Source: Grimontia kaedaensis
GTDB lineage: Bacteria > Pseudomonadota > Gammaproteobacteria > Enterobacterales > Vibrionaceae
Reading direction: 5' to 3'
NCBI RefSeq assembly: GCF_023746615.1
Contig: NZ_CP082276.1
Coordinates: 1,178,001 to 1,242,000, forward strand
Length of the DNA: 64,000 nucleotides
Below the pieces are notes generated by a model, which was given only the letters and a program-made list of their open reading frames with translations, was not told the DNA's origin and searched no databases. This document shows, one piece after another, positions 9,132 through 17,838 of the stretch. The position numbers and the translations under genes were made by a program. Numbering within the stretch: position 1 is the first letter of the stretch; the number at the start of each line of letters is the position of its first letter.

Positions 9132-11915
9132 TTAATCCTTAAACCCCAACACTTTCCTCATATTGATCTCCCTTCTCGCCACCACTTTTCTATCCCAGCC
9201 ACCACGGGAGTAGAGATCATTTAGCCCATTGGCGGTCATGTAGTGGGTAATAACATTGACGAAAGCGAGGAAGATTGAGCGGAATATCATGGCTGCCAGC
9301 AAGGTGAACACGCTGTAAAACAAATATTTCTTCCTGTTGCCTTTGGTGATGATAGGACGTGAAACCTGCCAAGCTAAAAGGCTGTGGGTGATGAACAGAA
9401 AAATGACCATGCCTCCCAACGTTTCCTCAGAAACGTCAAATCCAGCCATCACAGTCATTGGGAAAACAAATACCCAGGCGGAAAAGAAAACGAAGGAGAG
9501 AAACTTCAACTTGGTTTTGCTGTAAGTTGCCGCCTTTTCGCCTTTCTCCACGATGTCTTTCTCCAGCTGCTGGCGATACATTTCATCAAGGAATTCAACC
9601 GCGACATCCGTGGTTTCCTGCTGAAGTTCAGTTTGCTTTTTACGCCTGTCTGCCAGTGCTTTGAGTGAGGCCATGCTGTATCCATCACCTTCCAACCCTA
9701 AATGCAGCTGGGTGAGAAGAATGCACATGGGGTAATGGAAGTCTTTCGCTTCGTCCTCAGGAGAGTGTTCTTCAAACTCTTCAGGTGGCGTAAACCACTC
9801 TTGATTGGTGGTAATCATGGCATGCAGAAACTCGGGTTTCACATAGTGATAGGTGTCTTTCACCAATCCCTTTTCTTCTTTCAGGCGCATCAGCGATTGT
9901 TGTTGCCAATCGACAACCACATGGAACTGCGGGTTTGAATCTACATTTGCCGCGACCAAATTCCAGAACACGACAGCCTCATCGAAATGGTCTTTTTCTA
10001 GAAGACGGGAAAGTGCCATGGTGGCGCAAAGATCTCGTGATCTCGCCTTCTTCATTAGAACCTTTGGCTTCTCGTTGTTAACCAGCAGTGATACCTGATT
10101 GTCGACCACCAGCCGGTACACAAACTGATCAGGATATCGGGAGAACGCTTGAACACTTTCTGGCAAATACTCATCCGATTGAGCAGCGAATGGTAGGAGG
10201 AGGGAAAGAGGTCCTTCTTGATGGCTATCGGGTAACACTGGCAAGGCTTCGACAATTTCTTGCTTAGATAAACCGCCTGATCCAAGGTGCGACATAAAGA
10301 ACAATGTCCAATCAAACACGCTGTCGAAAGGGCTATCTTGCCAAACACTACTTATCTGATAGTTAGGATTGGCACTTCGGTAAAAACAGAGCGAATCCAC
10401 ATAGAAGGGATAAATAGATCCTTCTCGGATTTCTTCCATAACCAGTACTTCCGCTTGTTCCAGCTGTCGGTACCAACTGTCTGGCAACAGCGGATGACGA
10501 CGAATACATTCAAGCCAACCTTCTTTCGACAGCGAACTCAGCTCTTCCATCGTCAACGCTTCCTGTGTAAGGAAGGCGTCTGTTTCATAGTGCGTGAGTT
10601 TTTGTTGGAGCGTTTCTGAGCCGCCTTGGGTTTCCATCAATTCCTGTAAGCATTTCAGCACCAAGGTGATGGCAACGCGTTCACTGAGGGTTTCAACTAT
10701 CTCGAACTCTTTGGTGAGGTCATGCTTCAATGAAGACATCCACGCCCAACTGCCAGAGTGCGCCGCCCAAATCGCTTTCACTATCAGCGCTGTCCGCCCT
10801 TCTGCACCGACGAAGTCGAGTCTGTGGCTGATTGCACCGTTGTTATGACTGACTAACTGGCCGTATAGCCAGTTAAACATTAATCTTTCAGGATCACTTT
10901 CTGGTTCTGGGTACAGTTGTCGTTCATTGCGCCAATACACCGGAGGAAGCGGGCTCCAACGCTGACGCATACAGGCAAGGCTCATTGCCAATAATTTATC
11001 GTGCTCGAGTGCAACCGAATATTGGAGCTCTGCCGCTTCGGCGAATGCGCTAAGAGCCATAAACTTCTCAGTGACCTCATCTATTGCCGCCGTATTGCCA
11101 TTTAACTTTGCCGTATCAGCCACCACTTCCCATTGAGCCAGTGTTAAAGCCTCAGCTGGTTGTTGAAGTAGTTCAAGAACCAACGCATTAGCAACCATTG
11201 AAGGCTTGGTTTTCAAGGCCACCAGCGCTTTAAGTATGCTGATTTTTACGTTCAGAATATTGGGTAGAACAAAAGTCAGCGATTGCTGGAGATGGTACTC
11301 CAAGGCATCTAACTGCCCTCTGGAAAGTGCAATATGAAGCGGGCGCAAAAAGCTAAGAAGTGCACGTTGCGCCGGTGCGCTAAATTCAGCCAGTTCTTCC
11401 AAACTGACGGACAATGGCAATTGACGCCATTCATCCAGAAACTCGCCCAGCTCAACCTGCTGTTGCTCACCATTGAGTAACAAATTCCAACTCAGCCCCT
11501 TCCAGAGCACATCAATGACAGAAGGAGGAAGCCAGCGGTTTGCCAACACAACGGTAATTGCATCGTCTGAGATCCTTTGCTGCTCATCGATTTGCAGCAT
11601 CTGGCTGGTTTCTGTCCAAGCTTTCCAGCTCGCTAAATCCATGCGCTTAACGGGATTTTGGAGCAATTGATTGAATGCTTCAGAATGCGGATGTACCTCA
11701 GAAGGCGCTTTGGCTTCTTCGCTTATTGCTTGTTCGATGCTCTCGTCAGCGCCGCTTTTCAACCATTGGAGTATGTTTTCGTAAGCTTCCCGAACCCGCT
11801 TGAAGCCTTCAGGGTCATCCTCCGGATGGTGCTGACGAAGCTTAACTCGATAGGCTTTTTTGATAACGGACTCGTCAGTCGTTTGCTCCAGGTCGAGTAC
11901 TTCCCACATGTTCAT
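9132..11915 (-). CDS. J-domain membrane protein (HscC partner, DjlC/HscD-like)
   Basis: 927 residues. An N-terminal J domain (about 1-50) carries the expected helices, but the invariant HPD loop reads HPE (residues 30-32, within RQHHPEDDPEGF). A long helical, probably repeat-like middle follows, and three hydrophobic segments lie near the C-terminus (about 800-885). The protein is therefore likely anchored in the inner membrane by its tail with the J domain in the cytoplasm. E. coli HscC pairs with similar J proteins (DjlB, DjlC). The start codon overlaps the stop of the upstream DUF1266 gene (ATGA, 11912-11915) and GGGGAGG precedes it, so the two are coupled. It runs convergently to hscC. 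Clients are unknown. Confidence 0.85.
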   Translation of the reverse strand: MNMWEVLDLEQTTDESVIKKAYRVKLRQHHPEDDPEGFKRVREAYENILQWLKSGADESIEQAISEEAKAPSEVHPHSEAFNQLLQNPVKRMDLASWKAWTETSQMLQIDEQQRISDDAITVVLANRWLPPSVIDVLWKGLSWNLLLNGEQQQVELGEFLDEWRQLPLSVSLEELAEFSAPAQRALLSFLRPLHIALSRGQLDALEYHLQQSLTFVLPNILNVKISILKALVALKTKPSMVANALVLELLQQPAEALTLAQWEVVADTAKLNGNTAAIDEVTEKFMALSAFAEAAELQYSVALEHDKLLAMSLACMRQRWSPLPPVYWRNERQLYPEPESDPERLMFNWLYGQLVSHNNGAISHRLDFVGAEGRTALIVKAIWAAHSGSWAWMSSLKHDLTKEFEIVETLSERVAITLVLKCLQELMETQGGSETLQQKLTHYETDAFLTQEALTMEELSSLSKEGWLECIRRHPLLPDSWYRQLEQAEVLVMEEIREGSIYPFYVDSLCFYRSANPNYQISSVWQDSPFDSVFDWTLFFMSHLGSGGLSKQEIVEALPVLPDSHQEGPLSLLLPFAAQSDEYLPESVQAFSRYPDQFVYRLVVDNQVSLLVNNEKPKVLMKKARSRDLCATMALSRLLEKDHFDEAVVFWNLVAANVDSNPQFHVVVDWQQQSLMRLKEEKGLVKDTYHYVKPEFLHAMITTNQEWFTPPEEFEEHSPEDEAKDFHYPMCILLTQLHLGLEGDGYSMASLKALADRRKKQTELQQETTDVAVEFLDEMYRQQLEKDIVEKGEKAATYSKTKLKFLSFVFFSAWVFVFPMTVMAGFDVSEETLGGMVIFLFITHSLLAWQVSRPIITKGNRKKYLFYSVFTLLAAMIFRSIFLAFVNVITHYMTANGLNDLYSRGGWDRKVVARREINMRKVLGFKD

Positions 11916-12691
11916 GACTGCGCCTCCCCTTCTTCATCACTCAAAATGGCTCTCAGCGATTCTGGCTGGGGTATATCAGGCAGTTCCACGTTCCAATCAA
12001 GTGCAGGGATTGGGCAATCTGTATCTTCTTCCAAACATTGATAGAAACTGCTGAATCCAATATAGAAGCCGTTGTTCAGTAAGTATCTGACGTTGTCGCT
12101 GTCTTCATCCTGATCGTTCATATACTCCCAGTAATTACGACCAAAAATAAAGCTTTGGGTATATTGCTCCCAGTTAGAGAAGTGCTTTTGAATTTGTCGG
12201 CTGAAGTAATTAAGCAAGAAGGCAAACTCTTCCTGCGTCACCTTCCCCGCACCATATCCAGCACGAGTAAGGAAAGATCCCCGACAAAAATCCCATCCCT
12301 TGAAGCCTGCTGACCCAACATGTCGATATGCGGCGTCTAGATAACGCATTTCTGCTTTGGCAACGGGGTTTGAAACACTATCAACTCGTTGTTGCCATTC
12401 ATTAGCACTCATACATGCACGACGCCCAAATTCACCCGCCCATACATCGCCATGAACTTCTGCCATTGCCAGGCGGTGAATCATTTCATGCCACTCACGA
12501 CGGGTATCAATCCCCCACCAGTCGATAAAATTCTTACCCCACTCTAAGGGGTCATCCAGGTCACGTTTTAATATGGGTAAATCGTAATCATAATCGCCAC
12601 GGTTATAACTGATTTGTGGCGAAGTTATCGCCAACCACCATTGGCAATGCGGGAGGGAGGGGTCAAATTTATTGGGAGTGTGCGCCGTCAT
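11912..12691 (-). CDS. DUF1266 domain protein (YbeR/YbeU-like)
   Basis: About 259 residues from ATG 12689-12691 (MTAHTPNKFDPS), which has AGGTT upstream. An alternative ATG at 12724 lacks a ribosome-binding site. The C-terminal two thirds resemble DUF1266, with REWHEMIHRLAM and the downstream helix-rich block ending in GRNYWEYM. In E. coli the DUF1266 genes ybeR and ybeU lie beside hscC and its J-protein genes. The same association here (coupled by a four-base overlap to the J-protein gene) supports the assignment. Function is not established. A role as accessory factor or client of the HscC system is an inference from context. Confidence 0.75.
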   Translation of the reverse strand: MTAHTPNKFDPSLPHCQWWLAITSPQISYNRGDYDYDLPILKRDLDDPLEWGKNFIDWWGIDTRREWHEMIHRLAMAEVHGDVWAGEFGRRACMSANEWQQRVDSVSNPVAKAEMRYLDAAYRHVGSAGFKGWDFCRGSFLTRAGYGAGKVTQEEFAFLLNYFSRQIQKHFSNWEQYTQSFIFGRNYWEYMNDQDEDSDNVRYLLNNGFYIGFSSFYQCLEEDTDCPIPALDWNVELPDIPQPESLRAILSDEEGEAQS

Positions 12692-12837
12692 CCTGAACCT
12701 GCTTTTCTGAATCACTTCATGCAATTAGAGCAATATTTCATCAGTTCAGGATGACGGCTAAAGGTATCAAAGTGTAGAGAGATTGATCAGGTTATTACAT
12801 TTTAACCCACCTTAATCGTCTAAATTCTGCTGGTGTC

Positions 12838-13473
12838 TCACCAAAGTCCCGCTTTCTTAATCTCGTTATAAGCAGACATTACTTCATCCGGTATCAGCTG
12901 CTCAATCTGGAACCCTTGCGCCGGATAATCCCTGATTCGTTCGAAATCACTTACCGTTGCTTCAACAACATGATCAAACGTCAGATCAACATTGGGATAT
13001 TCCAAGAATGGGATAGGAGGAGAGGTGCAAACAACGCTTTTAACTTCATCTGGCCACTGCTTCAGGAACGTTGCGTAAGCTCTGCGTTCCATAAAAGGTT
13101 TCTGCACGAGAATGAAACGGTTAAACTTAAGCCCCTTCTGTTTAAGCAGAGAATATGACAGCGTCACATTTTCACCGGTATTGGTCGCTTCTTTCTCCAG
13201 CAGTATTGCCCTGCCAGGAACCCCTTCATCACGCAAAATCTCAGCAAACGTCTCAGCCTCCGATTTTTCGAAAACATCTTCGGTGAACCTGCCTTTTCCG
13301 CCAGATACCAATAAATACGGCGCCAATCCTCTACGGTAAAGATCAGCAGCATGTTCAGCGACTCGTACATCATTGCTGCACAATACTAACAGGCAGTCTG
13401 CGGGCTTAACCTCATGCCCCATAAGGTGGAAATTCCAGATGGTTTCGATGTGTTTATAAAGACGTGCAGGCAT
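12838..13473 (-). CDS. YdcF/SanA-like DUF218 protein
   Basis: 211 residues from ATG 13471-13473 (MPARLYKHIETIW), with GGGA about nine bases upstream. An in-frame TTG at 13509 preceded by AGGAGT is a possible alternative that adds 12 residues. The DUF218 core is visible: ADCLLVLCSNDVRVAEHAADLY, a glycine-rich LVSGGKG, SEAETFAEIL and the EKEATNTGENVTLS motif, followed by LVQKPFMERRAYATF, which matches the YdcF-type QxPxMxRR block. DUF218 proteins adopt a Rossmann-like fold. YdcF binds S-adenosylmethionine in E. coli, but no reaction is firmly known. No signal peptide, so it is unlike membrane-anchored SanA. Confidence 0.85.
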   Translation of the reverse strand: MPARLYKHIETIWNFHLMGHEVKPADCLLVLCSNDVRVAEHAADLYRRGLAPYLLVSGGKGRFTEDVFEKSEAETFAEILRDEGVPGRAILLEKEATNTGENVTLSYSLLKQKGLKFNRFILVQKPFMERRAYATFLKQWPDEVKSVVCTSPPIPFLEYPNVDLTFDHVVEATVSDFERIRDYPAQGFQIEQLIPDEVMSAYNEIKKAGLW

Positions 13474-13573
13474 GTTTAGTATTCCCGATAGGTTTTGTAT
13501 GGATACCAATACTCCTAACGCCTTTTCATTTCAAAGCAATGACACACATTTTCTGAAATTCGGCAGCGAATGT

Positions 13574-14926
13574 TTAATTCGCCACTGCTTTTGCAAGCTC
13601 AGACTCTGGTTCCCAAGCAAACGGGGCAAACAGTTTAGGTAAGTCGACACTTACGCCAAGACGCGCTGCAAGCAAGTACAAACCGCCGATTTTCCGGTGT
13701 AGGAAAAGTGCATCGACAGGTGGTGTGTGCCAATATCCTTGCTCGGTGCTGAGAGCCATACCAGCATCATGAATGCGCTTGGCAAGATCGCTGCGACCAA
13801 AATCATAAGAGCCTTCATGGCGTAGAGGTTCACAAGCCGTCATAACCAGATTCACCACAGCATCTTTTTGCTCAGGGAAGATATGTTCACTGAAAAAGCC
13901 GATTTGTGACATTGCATCTGCCACGCCCGCCGTATCACTTTGCATCGCAGCGGTTAACAACTTCTGATACCCCTCACTGATGGAGTCGTTGTAAAGACGT
14001 GTCGCTCCAAAATCTAACAAGACGACTTTTCCTGTATCACGCTGATACAGGTAGTTAGCAAAATTGGGGTCAGTCTGTACCCTTTGAAAATCAAACACCT
14101 CTCGGAAGAGCAAGGTGAAAAGGTTCGACACCAGTTCTGTTTTCTGCGCTTCGGGCAAATTATCCAGGTCTTCGATTGGTTCGCCTCGCTCGTAACTCAT
14201 GGTCAATATCGACGAAGTGGTTAGGTCAATTTTAATTCGGGGAACAACAAACCTGTCGTCTCCGTTCAGCAATTCATGGAAGACTTTTGCATGTTCGGCT
14301 TCCAGTAGGTAATCCGCTTCCGCATGGAGCTGTTTTTTGGCTTCTTCAAGTAGGCTTTTGTAATCGACTTCTTTGGGCACTAACCCTGTCAGGCGAAGCA
14401 GCGTCACCACGTTATCCACGTCGCTACTGATACTTTTCTTCACACCAGGATACTGCACTTTAACTGCCAGCTCAGAGCCATCATCGTCGTAGGCGAAATG
14501 CACCTGTCCAATAGATGCCGCTGCCATTGGCTTGAACTTAAAGGAAAGGAAGTGTTTCTGCCAATCACTGCCCCACTCGCCCGCCAGCACGTCAGCGAGC
14601 TGCTTGGCAGGCATTGGCGCTGCATCAGAGCGCAGTCTGGCGAGGATATCTGTGAGCTCTTTTGGCAATGCATCGCCCGCATCCATGCTCAATAACTGGC
14701 CGACTTTCATAGCAGCACCACGAAGCTGGGCAAGCTGATCTGTGATATTGGAAATGTTCTTTGGTGTCAACAGCAAGTCTTTCGCTTTTGGGCGCTTGCC
14801 TGCCATCAATTGCTTGGCACCTTCTGCTGCCATGTTGGTTGCCACCTTAGTGACCACAGAACCAAACATACCAACCCTGCTCATTCGATTGGTAGGAACC
14901 TTTTTGCCGTCGTCGTACTCAGCCAC
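13574..14926 (-). CDS. ABC1/AarF (UbiB-like) atypical kinase
   Basis: About 450 residues from GTG 14924-14926 (V/M-AEYDDGKKVPTNRMSR), which has AGGA eight bases upstream. A longer in-frame ATG at 15043 would add 39 residues that do not look like the family. The ABC1 signatures are intact: the KxGQ motif in LRGAAMKVGQLLSMD, the alanine-rich nucleotide loop AAASIGQVH, the lysine in LAVKVQYPG, the metal-binding Asn in QTDPNFANYL and the DFG motif in VLLDFGATRLY. Members such as UbiB and COQ8 are ATPases or kinases tied to isoprenoid-quinone biosynthesis. This is a shorter, soluble-looking paralogue lacking UbiB's C-terminal membrane helices, so its role is not assigned. Confidence 0.9.
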   Translation of the reverse strand: MAEYDDGKKVPTNRMSRVGMFGSVVTKVATNMAAEGAKQLMAGKRPKAKDLLLTPKNISNITDQLAQLRGAAMKVGQLLSMDAGDALPKELTDILARLRSDAAPMPAKQLADVLAGEWGSDWQKHFLSFKFKPMAAASIGQVHFAYDDDGSELAVKVQYPGVKKSISSDVDNVVTLLRLTGLVPKEVDYKSLLEEAKKQLHAEADYLLEAEHAKVFHELLNGDDRFVVPRIKIDLTTSSILTMSYERGEPIEDLDNLPEAQKTELVSNLFTLLFREVFDFQRVQTDPNFANYLYQRDTGKVVLLDFGATRLYNDSISEGYQKLLTAAMQSDTAGVADAMSQIGFFSEHIFPEQKDAVVNLVMTACEPLRHEGSYDFGRSDLAKRIHDAGMALSTEQGYWHTPPVDALFLHRKIGGLYLLAARLGVSVDLPKLFAPFAWEPESELAKAVAN

Positions 14927-15085
14927 GATGTGCGTCCTTTTTGTTGTTTTCCCCAAAACCAGTACGAACCGAACAGAGAATCGTTCACTGGGCACATACC
15001 CAAATAATCTGGAGATGCGTGATTCAGCGAGATTGACTGGCATCGTGATCTCGGCGTTCCTCTATAGGTCTAGTCATCCAAGAAA

Positions 15086-15115
15086 CAAAAAAACCGCGCT
15101 AAAAAGCGCGGTTTT
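15086..15115 (-). terminator. Intrinsic terminator of the phnA-like gene
   Basis: AAAACCGCGC (15090-15099) pairs with GCGCGGTTTT (15106-15115) around TAAAAA. On the minus strand it is followed by a T-run (complement of the A-tract at 15084-15092). It lies 18 bases beyond the stop of the gene at 15134-15469. Confidence 0.85.
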
Positions 15116-15133
15116 CTCAGGGTCAGTGAGGAC

Positions 15134-15469
15134 TTAAACCTTCTTCACGAACTCAGACTTCAGCTTCATTGCGCCGATGCCGTCGATTTTACAATCGATA
15201 TCGTGGTCGCCGTCTACCAGACGGATGTTTTTCACTTTTGTACCCACTTTAACAACCAGTGACGATCCTTTCACTTTCAGGTCTTTGATCACTGTGACTG
15301 TATCGCCATCCTGAAGAATATTGCCGTTAGAGTCTTTAATTACCTTCGTCTCTTCTGCATCAGCTAATGCATCCTGAGACCACTCGTGACCACACTCAGG
15401 GCATACATACAGTGCACCGTCTTCATAAGTGTATTCAGAGTTACATTGTGGGCAATTTGGTAAAGACAT
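15134..15469 (-). CDS. yjdM: PhnA/YjdM zinc-ribbon protein
   Basis: A 111-residue protein beginning MSLPNCPQCNSEYTYEDG. The N-terminal zinc ribbon has two CxxC pairs (CPQC and CPEC) and is followed by the small SH3-like PhnA domain (KDSNGNILQDGDTVTVIKDL, KVGTKVKNIRLVDGDHDIDC). Length and layout match E. coli YjdM (formerly PhnA). Despite the historical name, family members are not core phosphonate-degradation enzymes, and no phn genes are nearby. It is monocistronic with its own terminator. The molecular function is not settled. Confidence 0.93.
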   Translation of the reverse strand: MSLPNCPQCNSEYTYEDGALYVCPECGHEWSQDALADAEETKVIKDSNGNILQDGDTVTVIKDLKVKGSSLVVKVGTKVKNIRLVDGDHDIDCKIDGIGAMKLKSEFVKKV

Positions 15470-15950
15470 GATTGATCACCTCGGTAAGGATGGAGAATAC
15501 CAATTGGACTAAATCGTCAGTCCGATTGGTACAAAGAGGCGCTAGTCTAAACCAAACCCCAAGCTTCGCATATAGCGAAACGTGATAAGCACACACTTTT
15601 TCCGGGTTTAAAATTACTTAGCCCTTCACTTGCAACAGTCTGGTGAAAATCGAGTCATACTCTTGCCCACACCTACACAACTGAACGATCAGTATCCTTA
15701 CATTTGAATGCATCGGATCACATTTTCGGAAAATGTTAACTCGTCACATTTAATTCATTCAGCTTATGAATTTACAAATAGAAAGCCCCTAGACCCTTGT
15801 CTACCTAGTCAGACAGAATGCCATGGTTTTTCTGTGACATTTTTGCAACATAATCAGCGATTTTAGTAGCAAGCAAATATGAGTTAAGTTGCTATGCTCA
15901 CTTTTTATAAGACCCATTATTTTAATTAGTTAGATCTTAGGGAGAGAAAC
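15470..15950. other. Divergent intergenic region
   Basis: About 480 AT-rich bases between the leftward phnA-like gene and the rightward chemoreceptor gene, so it should contain both promoters. A good ribosome-binding site (GGGAGAG) precedes the chemoreceptor ATG. I see no RNA gene, coding frame or clear operator. Confidence 0.5.
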
Positions 15951-17585
15951 ATGAACGCGCTGTCTATCCGGCAACGTTTGTCGTTGATCATTGTGATTGC
16001 CCTGCTGTCTTTGGTTTCAGTCACCACCATCTCGCTCATTATCAAGCGAGACAATATGCTCGAGGAAAGAAAGAGTCAGATTCAGGTGCTGGTTGAAACA
16101 GCCGAGAGTCTGGTTACGCGTTTATACCGACAATCGCAGACGGGAGAGATTTCTGTTCAGGAAGCGCAACAACGAGCGATTACTGCAATGGATGCCATGC
16201 GTTACGGTACCGATGGGTATTTCATGATTTATGACATGAATTCCACCATGGTGCACCACCCCATCGCCAGTAACCTGATTGGCAAAGACCTCACAGATCT
16301 TCAAGACGTCAATGGCGTATACATCATCGCGGAGCAAGTCAAAAAGGCCAGAAGCGGTGGTGGATTCGTCCCTTATCACTGGAAAAAAGCGGGGGCAGAT
16401 GAAACACCTTATCCGAAAATTGCTTACTCCCTCCCTTTCAAGCCATGGGGTTGGGTGTTGAATACAGGCCTGTATGTAGATGATGTCGATGCAATTTTCT
16501 ATGAAGACGTGCGTAAGATGCTTCTTTTGGTGGGTGTGATAGCACTGGTTCTGGCCGGTATTTCATTTACGATTGCCCGCAGTATTACTCAGCCCTTGAG
16601 CCGACTTCAGAACTTACTTCAAACGGCCGAGAAAAACCTTGACCTGACCGTTCGTTCACGCCTTCAGGGTAAAAACGAAATCACTGACTTAGGCCGAGCA
16701 TTTAATAACCTGATGACCGCATTCGAAGAAACGCTGACAGGGATTGCCCAAGGCGCAACGCAACTGAATAGTGAAGTTTCTAAGCTTGAAACCCTTTCTA
16801 ATCATATTGTCGGTGCTTCTACTCAGCAATCTGAAGATACAGGAAGCATCGCGGCCTTGGTTGAAGAGTTTGCAGCCAGCATCAATACCATTTCTCATGA
16901 CGCTGACAAGATGAAATCGCTCTCGAATGAAAACGGTGCTCAGGCCCAGAAAGGTGCCAACACCATGCAGTTAACCATCAGCAATATGGACCAGATGTCT
17001 GAGAAGTCGCAGCGCTCTAGTTCTGCCGTCGCTGAGCTCGACCTGCACTCGAAAGAGATTGAAGGCATCATCAGTGTGATTAACGATGTGGCGGAACAAA
17101 CCAATCTTCTCGCCCTGAACGCGGCGATTGAAGCTGCACGCGCAGGTGATCAAGGGCGTGGCTTTGCGGTTGTTGCTGATGAAGTACGTAACCTCGCAGT
17201 CCGCACTTCCGATTCTACCAAGCAAATTGCTTCCACGATTCAGGAGCTTCGCACTGGGATTGAAGCCACGGTCAACCACATCGAAGACAGCGTGTCCGTC
17301 GTGAGTGATAACATGTCACAAACCCATACTGCCGAGCAGTCCGTTCGAGAAATGCATCAGAAGTCGATGGACCTCATCAACATCATTGAGGAAGTTTCAC
17401 GTTCACTGCAAGAGCAAACCATTGCCAACCAAGAACTGGCCCGCCGCATTCAAGGCATTGCAGACATGGCTGCCAATAACCATGAATCAGCCGAAGACGT
17501 TCAAGGTTCGGCCCGAGAGGTTAATAACCTGGTGGGTAAATTCAGAAGCTCAGTTGGAAGATTCAAAGTGTCCAATGCGCTATAG
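15951..17585 (+). CDS. Methyl-accepting chemotaxis protein, Cache sensor
   Basis: A 544-residue chemoreceptor. A membrane helix near residues 12-32 is followed by a periplasmic single-Cache-type domain (about 35-185; motifs YGTDGYFMIYDMNSTMVHHP and FKPWGWVLNTGLYVDDV are typical of sCache_2). Then come a second helix (about 188-210), a HAMP domain (to about 265) and the cytoplasmic signalling hairpin with the conserved tip VAEQTNLLALNAAIEAARAGDQGRGFAVVADEVRNLA. Ligands of this sensor class are often small organic acids, but none can be assigned here. It is monocistronic and ends at a strong terminator. GGGAGAG supports the ATG at 15951. Confidence 0.95.
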   Translation: MNALSIRQRLSLIIVIALLSLVSVTTISLIIKRDNMLEERKSQIQVLVETAESLVTRLYRQSQTGEISVQEAQQRAITAMDAMRYGTDGYFMIYDMNSTMVHHPIASNLIGKDLTDLQDVNGVYIIAEQVKKARSGGGFVPYHWKKAGADETPYPKIAYSLPFKPWGWVLNTGLYVDDVDAIFYEDVRKMLLLVGVIALVLAGISFTIARSITQPLSRLQNLLQTAEKNLDLTVRSRLQGKNEITDLGRAFNNLMTAFEETLTGIAQGATQLNSEVSKLETLSNHIVGASTQQSEDTGSIAALVEEFAASINTISHDADKMKSLSNENGAQAQKGANTMQLTISNMDQMSEKSQRSSSAVAELDLHSKEIEGIISVINDVAEQTNLLALNAAIEAARAGDQGRGFAVVADEVRNLAVRTSDSTKQIASTIQELRTGIEATVNHIEDSVSVVSDNMSQTHTAEQSVREMHQKSMDLINIIEEVSRSLQEQTIANQELARRIQGIADMAANNHESAEDVQGSAREVNNLVGKFRSSVGRFKVSNAL

Positions 17586-17637
17586 AGCCAAATTCGACGT
17601 CCGTATTCTCTCTGCCCCCCCACTGCTGGGCAAGAGA

Positions 17638-17674
17638 ACGGGTAAAGCCCCTTTAAGGGGCTTTACCCGTTTTT
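17638..17674 (+). terminator. Intrinsic terminator after the Cache chemoreceptor
   Basis: A long GC-rich inverted repeat: ACGGGTAAAGCCCC (17638-17651) pairs with GGGGCTTTACCCGT (17657-17670) and is followed by TTTT. It is well placed about 50 bases after the stop at 17585. Confidence 0.92.
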
Positions 17675-17838
17675 ATTCCAAGTGTTTTTACTAAAAACAT
17701 TCTCTTAGTCTCTAAAGCTGCACATAAACAACACGAGCATTAGCGATACCATGAAGCAAATTTAATAACCCCAAACGATATGACCAAATAATCTTTTGGT
17801 GTTGTCGGGGGGATAATAATCTGTCAGGAGTCTATTCA

